Assembly: GCA_025927795.1 (NCBI GenBank)
Contig: JAICKT010000046.1
Location: forward strand, 1-15,952
Length of the DNA: 15,952 bases
Source: Parafilimonas sp.
Lineage (GTDB): Bacteria; Bacteroidota; Bacteroidia; Chitinophagales; Chitinophagaceae
Direction: 5' to 3'
The first letter of the stretch is position 1; each line of letters opens with the position of its first letter. This document shows, one piece after another, positions 6,588 through 14,228 of this stretch. The position numbers and the translations under genes were made by a program. Below the pieces are notes generated by a model. That model was not told where the DNA came from, did not search any database, and saw nothing but the letters and a program-made list of their open reading frames with translations.

Positions 6588-7370
6588 TTATATCTCAACT
6601 TCTCCCTTAAAGATTAATACAGCAGGGCCACAAAGCCAAATATTTTTAAAACTTGTTTCACTTGTTTTATCAAATTCTACAGCAAGATAACCGCCAAGCG
6701 TTTTCACTTCAACGCGGTTAAAACCATTATCATTATGCGCAAATACCAAAGCAGCCGCAGTAACACCGGTGCCGCAACTTAGTGTTTCGTTCTCTACTCC
6801 ACGTTCATAAGTGCGTACACAAATATTTCCTTCTTCGTCAATCTCGGTAAAATTTACATTGATGCCTTGTTTTGCAAAACGTTTATTATTACGGATTTCT
6901 CTTCCTTCTTTAACTACATTGTAACTCCATATACCTGTTACCGGTTTCACAAAATGTGGCGAACCGGTATTTAAAATATAATCAGCATATTCTGCCACTT
7001 CTACGTTATTCACATCTACCATTTTTAAATCAATCCATCCGTTATCTTCTATTGATGCTTTATGCTCTCCATCTATAGCAATAAAAGAATATTCGCGCTT
7101 ATGCAAACCCAAATCGTAAGCAAACTGAACCATGCAACGGCCGCCATTACCACACATACTATTCTCACTTCCATCTGAATTATAATATTTCATTTCAAAA
7201 TCATAATCAGGATAATTATTCATCAGCATTAAACCATCTGCGCCAATACCAAAATGCCGATCGCATAATTTTTTAATCTGCGATTCGGATAGTTCAATAT
7301 TATTTGAACGATTATCAATAATAATAAAATCATTCCCTGTGCCATGATACTTATAAAATGAAAATGCCAT
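6588..7370 (-). CDS. dapF: Diaminopimelate epimerase
   Basis: Cytosolic, cofactor-independent racemase that converts LL- to meso-diaminopimelate for lysine and peptidoglycan synthesis. Both catalytic cysteines are present: C73 in NSMCGNGGRC and C199 in LSCGTGVTA. The N-terminal motif YHGTGNDFIIID (8-19) and the substrate-binding sequence YNSDGSEN (63-70) are intact. The length of 260 is normal. It starts 9 bp after the stop of the nucleoside phosphorylase gene, so the two are probably co-transcribed, though their pathways are not obviously linked. Confidence 0.97.
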   Translation of the reverse strand: MAFSFYKYHGTGNDFIIIDNRSNNIELSESQIKKLCDRHFGIGADGLMLMNNYPDYDFEMKYYNSDGSENSMCGNGGRCMVQFAYDLGLHKREYSFIAIDGEHKASIEDNGWIDLKMVDVNNVEVAEYADYILNTGSPHFVKPVTGIWSYNVVKEGREIRNNKRFAKQGINVNFTEIDEEGNICVRTYERGVENETLSCGTGVTAAALVFAHNDNGFNRVEVKTLGGYLAVEFDKTSETSFKNIWLCGPAVLIFKGEVEI

Positions 7371-7379
7371 TATGCTCTT

Positions 7380-8252
7380 TTAAATTGATTCAATAATTTC
7401 CAAACTTGTTCTAATTAATTTTTCCATTGATTCAACTGCATTTTTTGAAAATTGTTTTGATACACGATTAGCTACAACAGTATTTAAGCTTAAACAATGA
7501 TGTCCCAACAAATTTCCTAAACCATAAATAGCAGATGTTTCCATTTCAAAATTAATGATATGATGATTTCCATATTGAAATCCTGTAAAGCTTTCAATTA
7601 AATTTGGGAAAGTTAATCCAAGTCTCAACACTCTTCCCTGCGGACCATAAAAACCCGGACAGGTTACAGTAATACCATGATGAAACCCATCTACAAAATT
7701 TTTTAATAACGATGCAGATGCAGCAGCAATATACGGTTGTGATAATTTGCCTGTTACCTGTGAATGATTTATAAATTGTTGCAAAATGTTTTTTTCTTCT
7801 TCATTATTATCATGTACATAATAATTGAGAAGATTATCAATTCCCAAAGCATGTGTTGAAGTAATAAAACTATCAACAGGAATATTTTCCTGTAGAGAGC
7901 CGCAGGTTCCTATGCGAATAATATTTAGCGACTGCAGTTGGGGCTTTATTGTTTTTGAACTAAAATCAACATTAATTAAAGCATCTAACTCATTTAAAAC
8001 AATATCGATGTTATCAGTTCCAATGCCGGTTGATGAAACAGTAATTCTTTTTTTACCAACCAATCCGGTATGCGAAATAAATTCGCGGTGTTGCTGTTTT
8101 ACTTCAATAGAATCAAAATATTTGCTTACCTGTTGTACACGATCCGGATCACCAACCGTAATTACTGTTTGAGCAAGTTCATCAGGCAAAAGATTCAAAT
8201 GATAAATTGCTTTTCTGCTATTAAGAATAAGTTCGCTTTCTGCTAAATGCAT
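7380..8252 (-). CDS. Nucleoside phosphorylase (uridine phosphorylase-like)
   Basis: Purine/uridine phosphorylase superfamily enzyme that splits nucleosides with phosphate. Seen in the sequence: the phosphate-binding motif TVGDPDRV, the core RIGTCGSLQ, and NFEMETSAIYGLG, which carries the Glu and Met that contact ribose. The open frame extends upstream to an ATG at 8297, adding 15 residues, but MHLAESELILN at 8252 matches how Bacteroidota homologues start (memory), giving 290 residues. Substrate preference cannot be fixed; the EMETSA type is closest to uridine phosphorylases. It is the first gene of a pair with dapF. Confidence 0.85.
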   Translation of the reverse strand: MHLAESELILNSRKAIYHLNLLPDELAQTVITVGDPDRVQQVSKYFDSIEVKQQHREFISHTGLVGKKRITVSSTGIGTDNIDIVLNELDALINVDFSSKTIKPQLQSLNIIRIGTCGSLQENIPVDSFITSTHALGIDNLLNYYVHDNNEEEKNILQQFINHSQVTGKLSQPYIAAASASLLKNFVDGFHHGITVTCPGFYGPQGRVLRLGLTFPNLIESFTGFQYGNHHIINFEMETSAIYGLGNLLGHHCLSLNTVVANRVSKQFSKNAVESMEKLIRTSLEIIESI

Positions 8253-8300
8253 TGTAGAATATGATTCTAAAAAGTTCAATTTATAATTTATTTCCAACTC

Positions 8301-8342
8301 TATATTTGTTTTTGTACGCTTAATGGCTTTGTTTTATTTTCG
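8301..8342 (+). promoter_or_regulatory. Probable tRNA-Cys promoter region
   Basis: Two candidates overlap. TTTG (8311-8314), 20 bp, then TATTTTCG (8335-8342), fits the Bacteroidota -33/-7 layout and would start RNA just before the tRNA. Alternatively TATATTTG (8301-8308) is an exact -7 match, without a visible -33 box, leaving a leader of about 40 bases. Confidence 0.5.
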
Positions 8343-8353
8343 CAGCGATGTAT

Positions 8354-8424
8354 GGTTTCGTGGCCGAGTGGCTAGGCAGAGGTCTGCAAAACCTTTTACA
8401 GCGGTTCGAATCCGCTCGAAACCT
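8354..8424 (+). tRNA. tRNA-Cys (anticodon GCA)
   Basis: The full cloverleaf folds: acceptor GGTTTCG/CGAAACC (7 pairs), D-stem GCC/GGC, anticodon stem GAGGT/ACCTT with loop CTGCAAA (anticodon GCA at 8386-8388), 4-base variable loop, and T-stem AGCGG/CCGCT with loop TTCGAAT. The discriminator base is T (U73), the main identity element for cysteinyl-tRNA synthetase. The 3' end is not CCA-encoded (CCT follows), so CCA must be added after transcription. The open frame beginning at 8348 that runs through this tRNA is not a true start. Confidence 0.97.
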
Positions 8425-8428
8425 CCTA

Positions 8429-8456
8429 ATCCTCGCTGCTGTTAGCGGGGATTTTT
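8429..8456 (+). terminator. Intrinsic terminator of tRNA-Cys
   Basis: Stem ATCCTCGCT/AGCGGGGAT (nine pairs, one T-G), six-base loop GCTGTT, then TTTT directly after the stem. It starts four bases after the tRNA discriminator base. Confidence 0.85.
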
Positions 8457-8464
8457 ATTATGAT

Positions 8465-8854
8465 ATGAAGTATTCGCAATTGTTTGGAATTATTGCAGTA
8501 TTAGCTCTTGCTGCAATTTGTTATCTTCCCTGGAGTTATATTCAGGAAAAAAATATTCTCGTTACAGGGATGAGTGCGCCGGGAACTATGTTTGGAAAAC
8601 CTGGTTTGATGCATTTTGTTTTAGGTGTTCCCTTAATAATGTTTTTTATAATACCAAAGATTTGGGCAAAGCGCATTAATGTATTTATTAGTGCTATTAA
8701 TCTTGCCTGGAGTGTTCGTAATTATATATTGCTTTCCACTTGTTTTATGGGCGAATGTCCGAAAATTAAACTTGGTCTCATTCTATCAATGGCTCTGTCT
8801 ACTTTTATTCTTGTTATGACCTTCTTCCCAAAAATTAAGATACCCGTTAAATAA
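8465..8854 (+). CDS. Small four-helix inner-membrane protein, unknown function
   Basis: The 129-residue product has four predicted transmembrane segments (about residues 5-22, 51-69, 74-90 and 103-122) separated by short loops, with PWSYIQ, GKPGL and MGECPK in the loops. I recall similar uncharacterised proteins in Bacteroidota but no function. The start MKYSQLFG is chosen because the longer open frame enters the tRNA and its terminator; the ATG is 8 bp after the terminator T run. No separate promoter is evident, so expression may rely on readthrough. Confidence 0.75.
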   Translation: MKYSQLFGIIAVLALAAICYLPWSYIQEKNILVTGMSAPGTMFGKPGLMHFVLGVPLIMFFIIPKIWAKRINVFISAINLAWSVRNYILLSTCFMGECPKIKLGLILSMALSTFILVMTFFPKIKIPVK

Positions 8855-9013
8855 TTTCGTTCTTATGAGAGTTATTATTTGATAAATAATCACGAATCTT
8901 CACAAGTTATACATATATTATTTAAAAATATTTGATAAATTTATTTACTAAATCAATAATTTTTATAGTATTGCTAAAAATATTATTTGATTATAAATTT
9001 TATATATAACATC

Positions 9014-9022
9014 TAACTTTTG
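9014..9022 (+). promoter_or_regulatory. Possible promoter of the beta-barrel gene
   Basis: TAACTTTTG resembles TAnnTTTG with one extra base; TTTG lies 24 bp upstream (8986-8989). If used, RNA would start near 9027, which argues against translation starting at the TTG at 9024. Confidence 0.3.
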
Positions 9023-9071
9023 CTTGATAAAAATGAAAAAGAATAATTCTTTAACATTAAAAATCAAGTAT

Positions 9072-10145
9072 ATGCTTAAGAAAATTACTCTTGCTTCTCT
9101 TATTGTTTTTTATTGTTCACTGTGCTTCAGCCAATCTGACTCTTCCCAAATTTCTCCTATACCCACTATAACCGGCTCGGTGGACGCCTATTACCGTTTT
9201 AATTTTGCAGACGCCAAAGATGCCGAAGGCAAACCTGTAACCAACAATTATACAAGTTTCACTAATTCGCAAAATTCATTTGAATTGGGAATGGTAAGTC
9301 TGCAGGCAGCACACAGTTTCGGAAAAGCAAGTGTATTCGCTGACATAGGGTTTGGAAGAAGAGCCCAGGAATTTGATTATCCTGATGGAAGCGGCAGAAA
9401 CGGATTTTATTCTCTTGCTTCGGTAAAACAAGCTTACCTGAGTTATGCTATTTCGGATAAATTTAAATTAACGCTTGGCAAATGGGCAACACATGTTGGT
9501 TATGAGCTTGCAGACGCTTATCTCAATCGCAATTACAGTATGGACTATATGTTTTCCTTTGGTCCATTCTCACATACAGGAATAAAAGCAGATATAGGGT
9601 TAGGCGAAAAAAGTGGCTTGATGCTTGGAGTTGCAAATCCTTCAGATAATGCGACCACTTTATCTTCAAGAAAATTTGCAATAGCACAATTTAGCACCGC
9701 TACAAATAATGATAAATTAAAAGCCTATTTGAATTATGTTGGAACTTATGGTGGCAGTGTTTCTACCACTCAGCTTGACTTGGTTTTAATAGCTACTGTT
9801 AGTGATAAATTTAGCATAGGCTATAATGGCACAGTTAAAGGAATAAAATTAGAAGACACAAATAATGCAACCTCGTGGGGTTCTGCGTTATATTTCAACG
9901 TTGATCCTACCGCCAGTTTTGGTATTACTTTAAGAGGCGAATATTTTAACGATAACAAGGATGCATTTGGTTTAAATACAAATGTTTTTGATGTTACACT
10001 TTCACCGAATTTTAGAGTTGGCAATCTTACAATTATTCCTGAACTAAGACTCGATAACGCAAAAAGCGAAATCTTTTCTAATCATGACGGAGATGATACT
10101 AAATCTACTTTCACTGGAATATTAGCAGCTACTTATCATTTTTAA
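9072..10145 (+). CDS. Outer-membrane beta-barrel protein (bbp2/OmpL-like)
   Basis: A signal peptide, MLKKITLASLIVFYCSLCFS, is followed by Gln, then a short Ser/Pro linker and about 330 residues of alternating beta-strand pattern with Gly/aromatic-rich strands, ending in ATYHF with a terminal Phe. Early sequence GSVDAYYRFNFAD and the later LASVKQAYLSYAISDKFKLT resemble the putative beta-barrel porin-2 family. In-frame starts exist at 9024 (TTG) and 9033 (ATG); 9072 gives the best signal peptide. It lies immediately upstream of amt, suggesting a channel letting small solutes such as ammonium across the outer membrane, which is inference from context. Confidence 0.85.
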   Translation: MLKKITLASLIVFYCSLCFSQSDSSQISPIPTITGSVDAYYRFNFADAKDAEGKPVTNNYTSFTNSQNSFELGMVSLQAAHSFGKASVFADIGFGRRAQEFDYPDGSGRNGFYSLASVKQAYLSYAISDKFKLTLGKWATHVGYELADAYLNRNYSMDYMFSFGPFSHTGIKADIGLGEKSGLMLGVANPSDNATTLSSRKFAIAQFSTATNNDKLKAYLNYVGTYGGSVSTTQLDLVLIATVSDKFSIGYNGTVKGIKLEDTNNATSWGSALYFNVDPTASFGITLRGEYFNDNKDAFGLNTNVFDVTLSPNFRVGNLTIIPELRLDNAKSEIFSNHDGDDTKSTFTGILAATYHF

Positions 10146-10210
10146 TACACAAAAAACTAACATTATTTATTAAATAAATAAATATGTATTATTTTTTAAC
10201 ACAATCACCT

Positions 10211-10218
10211 TACATTTG
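10211..10218 (+). promoter_or_regulatory. Putative amt promoter, -7 element
   Basis: TACATTTG is an exact match to TAnnTTTG, 56 bp upstream of the amt ATG; no clear -33 TTTG. The leader would contain an all-AT inverted repeat (aaattaaa 10223-10230 / tttaattt 10238-10245) followed by a T run, too weak to call a terminator. Confidence 0.45.
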
Positions 10219-10274
10219 AAGCAAATTAAAAAAATTATTTAATTTTTTTTCTGAAACCACATAAAATTTTTGCT

Positions 10275-11648
10275 ATGAACACTTCACATTTTAAAAATTA
10301 TGCCCCTTTTATTATTTTATGTATTGTAGCTGTAGGCGCAGTATTTGTTCCTACGTTTCCCAATTTTGATGATGGTAAATACAATGTGGCCGATATTGCG
10401 TGGATTATAGTTGCCACAGCGCTTGTATTCTTAATGACACCGGGTTTAGCTTTTTTTTACGGCGGTATGGTAAACCGTAAAAATGTACTTTCTACCATGA
10501 TGAAAAGTGTAGTAGCCGCAGGTGTTGTGAGTGTTTTATGGATAGTGGTTGGTTATAGTCTATGTTTTGGCGATTCAATCGGAGGATTTATTGGTAATCC
10601 TTCTTCTCATTTTATGTATAAAGGCGTTGCTTCAGGTCAACCTTGGTCATTAGCGCCCACAATTCCAAAATCGTTATTCTCCATGTTCCAGCTAATGTTT
10701 GCGGTTATTACTCCGGGGCTCGTAGTAGGTGCTATAGCAGAAAGAATGCGCTTCACTGCATATGTATTGTTTACAGTTTTATTTAGTCTATTGGTATATG
10801 CCCCGCTTGCTCACTGGAGTTGGAATCCCGGGGGTTTCTTATTCAAAATGGGCGCTTTGGATTTTGCAGGCGGAACCGTTGTACATATTTCTGCCGGCTG
10901 CGCTGCACTTGCAGGAGCTATTGTGCTTAAACCAAGGAAAATGCACCAGTTACATAAAGAAACTGTTCCAGCTAACATACCTTATGTATTAATTGGTACA
11001 GGATTACTTTGGTTTGGATGGTTTGGTTTTAATGCCGGTTCTGCGTTAGGTGCTAATGCTCTTTCTGTTTCAGCTTTTTCAACCACTAATACGGCAGCTG
11101 CCGCAGCAGGCCTCTCATGGATGTTTTTTGATGTATTAAAAGGGAAAAAGCCTTCTGTTACTGGTTTTTGTGTGGGTGCAGTAGTAGGATTAGTTGCTAT
11201 TACACCTGCAGCAGGCTATGTAGCAATACCACAAAGTATTTTTATAGGTTTTATCGCTGCAATTGTTTCAAATATAGCTGTGTTGATTAAGTCAAAAAGC
11301 TCATTGGATGATACACTGGATGTATTTCCGTGTCATGGTATTGGTGGCATGGTAGGTATGTTACTTACTGGTATATTTGCTACAAAAGCAGTAAACAGTG
11401 CAGGTGCAGATGGCCTTGCTTATGGTAATTCTGCATTCTTTTTTACACAACTAAAAGCAATGGTTTGTGCTGTTGGATATAGCTTCATTGTTTCATACAT
11501 GATTTTCAAATTGGTTAATTTTATTGTGCCTTTACGTGTTAGTGATGTGGAAGAAGAAAGAGGCCTCGACGTAAGCCAGCACGACGAAAAATATATGCAT
11601 GTTACTATGGCTGTTACAGAAGAAGGGCTAACAGTAGAACAACTTTAG
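10275..11648 (+). CDS. amt: Ammonium transporter (Amt/MEP/Rh family)
   Basis: Inner-membrane ammonium channel of 457 residues with an extra hydrophobic N-terminal segment (about 10-27; signal peptide or added helix) and then 11 helices. The twin pore histidines are H204 (DFAGGTVVH) and H354 (FPCHGIGG), and D196 is the conserved recruitment Asp; each sits at E. coli AmtB number plus 36. The Phe gate region FQLMFAVITPG is present. The C-terminal tail, SDVEEERGLDVSQHDEKY, is the conserved PII-contact and gating segment, so regulation by a GlnK-type protein is expected, yet no PII gene is adjacent. It has its own -7-like element and a downstream terminator. Confidence 0.96.
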   Translation: MNTSHFKNYAPFIILCIVAVGAVFVPTFPNFDDGKYNVADIAWIIVATALVFLMTPGLAFFYGGMVNRKNVLSTMMKSVVAAGVVSVLWIVVGYSLCFGDSIGGFIGNPSSHFMYKGVASGQPWSLAPTIPKSLFSMFQLMFAVITPGLVVGAIAERMRFTAYVLFTVLFSLLVYAPLAHWSWNPGGFLFKMGALDFAGGTVVHISAGCAALAGAIVLKPRKMHQLHKETVPANIPYVLIGTGLLWFGWFGFNAGSALGANALSVSAFSTTNTAAAAAGLSWMFFDVLKGKKPSVTGFCVGAVVGLVAITPAAGYVAIPQSIFIGFIAAIVSNIAVLIKSKSSLDDTLDVFPCHGIGGMVGMLLTGIFATKAVNSAGADGLAYGNSAFFFTQLKAMVCAVGYSFIVSYMIFKLVNFIVPLRVSDVEEERGLDVSQHDEKYMHVTMAVTEEGLTVEQL

Positions 11649-11678
11649 TCGATATCATTTCTCATTTGTTTGATTTGC

Positions 11679-11710
11679 AAAAGGAAGTTCTTTGGGCTTC
11701 CTTTTACTTT
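11679..11710 (+). terminator. Intrinsic terminator after amt
   Basis: Stem AAAAGGAAG/CTTCCTTTT (nine perfect pairs), loop TTCTTTGGG, with T-rich sequence following (ACTTT). It begins 30 bp after the amt stop. Confidence 0.75.
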
Positions 11711-12011
11711 CTGTGCAATTCCAATTAAACAGTTACAGAAGTGACAGAGCTATCACATTAGATCTTTTCGAACGTCAGCGTTTTTGCAGTAGTGAAAAGC
11801 ATTTGTAAAGACAACCATATCAATAATGGGCGGCATGTATACGATATTTTATAATCCTGTAGAATAATTTATATTCCAAGGGTGCCGGTTTCTGTTTTTC
11901 AAACTCTTTTAATTTTGGTGTAGCACAAATTTTTCAAACAGAAAAAATGAAGTAATCTTGTGTCAAATTTAGACTACAACCGTATTAATAAACTCCGTTT
12001 TGAAATTAATT
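11711..12011. other. Intergenic DNA, little recognisable
   Basis: No coding frame of interest. It contains a 9-bp inverted repeat (tttctgttt 11889-11897 / aaacagaaa 11936-11944) and TAATCTTG near 11955, a 7-of-8 match to the -7 box that could serve the next small gene. I see nothing else. Confidence 0.5.
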
Positions 12012-12185
12012 ATGAGAAAGTATTTTTCTGAAAAAAATGCCTTGACTGTTATCGTAAGTCTTTTTTGTTTAGCAATGCTAATTCAAAGCATTTTAACTCA
12101 ACAAAACATTTGGCAAATTGTAGCTTTTGGCCTTGCCTTTAGTTTTTCTGTTGAAGTAATTTGCCATCGCGCAAAAGAAAACTAA
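12012..12185 (+). CDS. Small two-helix membrane protein
   Basis: A 57-residue product starting MRKYFSEKNA with two hydrophobic segments (about residues 11-27 and 33-50) and a basic end (CHRAKEN). An in-frame TTG four codons upstream (12000) is possible, but ATG is preferred. Function unrecognised; the amino-acid composition is credible for a real small membrane protein, but there is no operon support because it stands alone. Confidence 0.5.
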   Translation: MRKYFSEKNALTVIVSLFCLAMLIQSILTQQNIWQIVAFGLAFSFSVEVICHRAKEN

Positions 12186-12274
12186 GATCTTCAGTTATTC
12201 ATAGGTCTGGATAAAGAAGATAGGCTCGAAACATTATTAATTCAGCCTTTCAGTAACAACTAACGTGTTTACAT

Positions 12275-12301
12275 TTTTCTGTTGGCACTGCCATCAGAAA
12301 A
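12275..12301. terminator. Hairpin between convergent genes, possible bidirectional terminator
   Basis: TTTTCTG-T-TGGC, loop ACT, GCCA-T-CAGAAAA: eleven pairs with one T-T mismatch. It lies between the 57-residue gene (+) and the repeat-protein gene (-). There is no long T run after the stem on either strand, so termination is only suggested by position. Confidence 0.4.
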
Positions 12302-12356
12302 GCGTCGTGCAATTAATTATCAATATAAACAAAAAATAATTTTACAATTGCAGCAA

Positions 12357-13043
12357 CTACCATAGTATATAAGTAATGCCATTAATTAACTGGCGTTGAT
12401 AGCCGGATTTTATAGCACCTTGAAATTCTCTTCTGTCAGCCGAAGTATACCATGTATAATATGCACCGCCAATACGTTTTACTTTGCCTTTTATTAATGC
12501 ATCATCAAAAGAAGAATAATACTCAATAGGAGTTTGCCCTATCATTTTTAGTTTGCCTTTAAATGCATCATTATCATATAAAGTGTAATAACTGATTGCA
12601 CTACTGCCAATGTTTTTAATTTTTCCTGCTGTTAACGCATCCTGATATTTTTCATAATAATCAAAAGATAAATTGCCTGCCGATTTAATTTTCCCAACTT
12701 TTTCGGGGTAGTCTTTAGATGAGTAATACATAAAGAAACAGCTTCCGATATTTTTTATTTTCCCTCTGTATGCAGAGTCTGCAGTCTGTTCGTAATAATT
12801 TACGCTTCCTGACCAGTGCACTAATTTAGGAGCAAAATAATTTTTGTTGTAATAAGATGATTCTTCTGTTCCGTATTCAAGAATTTTACCATCGTCTGAA
12901 ATTCTTATTAAAATGTTTTGATTGGTTAACAGGGAAAACCATGAGAAAACAGCGCCATTCGAAAAAGTAACCTGGCTTAATTGCTGCGCAGCACCATTAA
13001 AACATATAACAATACATGCTATAATTAAATATCTTTTCTTCAT
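12357..13043 (-). CDS. Secreted 23-residue repeat protein
   Basis: A signal peptide (MKKRYLIIACIVICFNGAAQ) leads to a 50-residue non-repeat region and then five full repeats of exactly 23 residues (94-116, 117-139, 140-162, 163-185, 186-208), with a degenerate one before (71-93) and a partial one after. The consensus is G-K-[IVL]-K-x-[IA]-G-x(3)-[IFY]-x-[YW]-Y, then a variable half often carrying Asp and Ala. Each unit probably forms a beta-hairpin, giving an extended or solenoid fold in the periplasm or at the surface. I recall GKIKSIG...YY repeats in other Bacteroidota proteins, all uncharacterised. No neighbour suggests a role. Confidence 0.8.
   Translation of the reverse strand: MKKRYLIIACIVICFNGAAQQLSQVTFSNGAVFSWFSLLTNQNILIRISDDGKILEYGTEESSYYNKNYFAPKLVHWSGSVNYYEQTADSAYRGKIKNIGSCFFMYYSSKDYPEKVGKIKSAGNLSFDYYEKYQDALTAGKIKNIGSSAISYYTLYDNDAFKGKLKMIGQTPIEYYSSFDDALIKGKVKRIGGAYYTWYTSADRREFQGAIKSGYQRQLINGITYILW
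12420..12764 (-). repeat. Five in-frame 69-bp repeat units
   Basis: This DNA encodes residues 94-208 of the repeat protein, five units of 69 bp with no length variation. The nucleotide sequences have diverged much more than a recent tandem array would, so selection on the protein rather than recent expansion maintains the period. Confidence 0.8.
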
Positions 13044-13433
13044 ATTGTGATAGGCGTTTGGTGCTTTTTAATTTCTACGTAAAAGACCTTTATCCGTTGT
13101 AACAAACATCTTTTAAAATTAAAAATAAATACAATTAGCTTTAGCCTCATGAATTCAACGCAGCGATTAAAGTGTTACTTATTTATTATTTATTAGTCGG
13201 TTTCAACAACTGCAATTAAAGTATCAAAAGAAAACCACTTCCATTAAAGATCCAATTAATTAATGGAATACATAAAATAAAACCAGTCTGATTGTGGAAT
13301 TATAAATGTTAGTTTTGAAAAAAAATGTATAAATGCGGGTTGATTATTGGTAGCTTCTTATTGGTATTTTGTTTTTAATCATCAATAAATTTTAAATGAA
13401 ATTGCTCTGAAATAAAACCAATAAAAATTACAA
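13044..13433. other. Divergent intergenic region
   Basis: No coding frame. It contains a perfect 9-bp inverted repeat, ttccattaa (13239-13247) / ttaatggaa (13260-13268), and a weak -7-like TATTTTG at 13365-13371 for the plus-strand gene. The rest is AT-rich with no recognisable features. Confidence 0.5.
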
Positions 13434-13748
13434 ATGGAATTTTTAGGATTTACATCTGCACCAGGTGCATGGGGATCAGATACAGCATGGCATATGTTTG
13501 GTCCGATAGATTTTAATTTAGATCAGGTGATGGCATTTGCAAACGAGCAGCAGGATAATTGTATTATTGAAAAACTGAAATGGGATTTTTTAGATTCAAG
13601 AATTTTTAAAGTTTACATTAAAACTCAAAAACCCGCCTACAAATTTCATATCATCTTTTCAACCAAAGATGGTAAGCTGTATAAGCAAACAATTGAGTAT
13701 GATAAAAAAACAATAATGGGTGTTCCGAAAGAAATATTTATTGAATGA
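13434..13748 (+). CDS. Hypothetical protein, 104 residues
   Basis: I do not recognise this family. It has no signal peptide or membrane segment, so it is probably cytosolic. The first 25 residues are Gly/Trp/Phe-rich (GFTSAPGAWGSDTAWHMFG); the middle and C-terminal half alternate hydrophobic and charged residues (FKVYIKTQKPAYKFHIIFS), suggesting beta-strands. The ATG has no purine-rich leader. It converges on the 102-residue gene at 13788 with 39 bp between stops and no terminator hairpin in that gap. Confidence 0.65.
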   Translation: MEFLGFTSAPGAWGSDTAWHMFGPIDFNLDQVMAFANEQQDNCIIEKLKWDFLDSRIFKVYIKTQKPAYKFHIIFSTKDGKLYKQTIEYDKKTIMGVPKEIFIE

Positions 13749-13787
13749 TGAGCTGATATGTATTATCTCTTTTGACCCTGCTTAATC

Positions 13788-14096
13788 TTACACTCGTTTC
13801 TTTTGCTCATATTCATCTATCGCATTCTTGATATCTATATTGATGGTGCCCTCACCTTCACGAAGCCATTTATCATCACCTGCATCAAGCCAGCGACCAT
13901 CTTTAGTTTTTAATAAACGGTACTCTTGTATATCATACATAGGTGTTACTTCAACTATATATGCCTGCTTCTCTTCTTTGTTCGCATTTTTCCCGGGAAA
14001 TAATGCCTGCAAAAAACTCTTTTTTGCTACTCTTTGTACACCTGTTCTTACATTGCCCTGCCGGTTATTCGGCAAGCTGATAAAAAATTGTGCCAT
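13788..14096 (-). CDS. Hypothetical protein, 102 residues
   Basis: Unrecognised, soluble, charged protein: a basic N-terminal region with FLQALFPGKNANKEEKQ (about 28-44), a beta-like centre (YIVEVTPMYDIQEYRLL), a short DGRWLDAGDDKWLREGEG segment (66-83), and a helical acidic/basic end (NAIDEYEQKKRV). The opposite-strand frame at 13828-14109 is Cys/Ser/Leu-rich and looks like a shadow. The minus-strand reading is preferred for its balanced composition. No operon partner. Confidence 0.6.
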   Translation of the reverse strand: MAQFFISLPNNRQGNVRTGVQRVAKKSFLQALFPGKNANKEEKQAYIVEVTPMYDIQEYRLLKTKDGRWLDAGDDKWLREGEGTINIDIKNAIDEYEQKKRV

Positions 14097-14228
14097 ACAA
14101 ATATTTTAAATAAGCAGGTAAATTAGAAAAGGAACAAACAGGATAACAGCTAAGTATAGCTGAGCGGTTATTACACATGACTAAAGGAATATTATTTAAT
14201 CTTATTAATGCTTATTACTGCACATAAA

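Noticed and set aside
7825..8172. Plus-strand 115-residue frame opposite the nucleoside phosphorylase
   Set aside because: Antisense to conserved phosphorylase motifs; no independent support.
8348..8464. N-terminal extension of the small membrane protein through the tRNA
   Set aside because: The bases form a complete tRNA-Cys and its terminator; the frame is open only by chance and the true start is the ATG at 8465.
8874..8890. Terminator after the four-helix membrane protein (attattt/aaataat)
   Set aside because: Seven A-T pairs only and no T run after the stem.
10223..10250. Terminator or attenuator in the amt leader
   Set aside because: The 8-bp stem is made only of A-T pairs; the T run fits, but the hairpin would be too unstable to rely on.
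10762..10992. Plus-strand 76-residue frame inside amt
   Set aside because: Alternate frame of a strongly conserved transporter gene.
12420..12764. CRISPR-like or recent tandem DNA repeat
   Set aside because: The 69-bp period is in-frame coding repeat; nucleotide copies are diverged, with no spacer-repeat structure.
13828..14109. Plus-strand 93-residue frame opposite the 102-residue gene
   Set aside because: Ser/Cys/Leu/Phe-rich composition typical of an antisense shadow, with no signal or motif; the minus-strand reading is better balanced.
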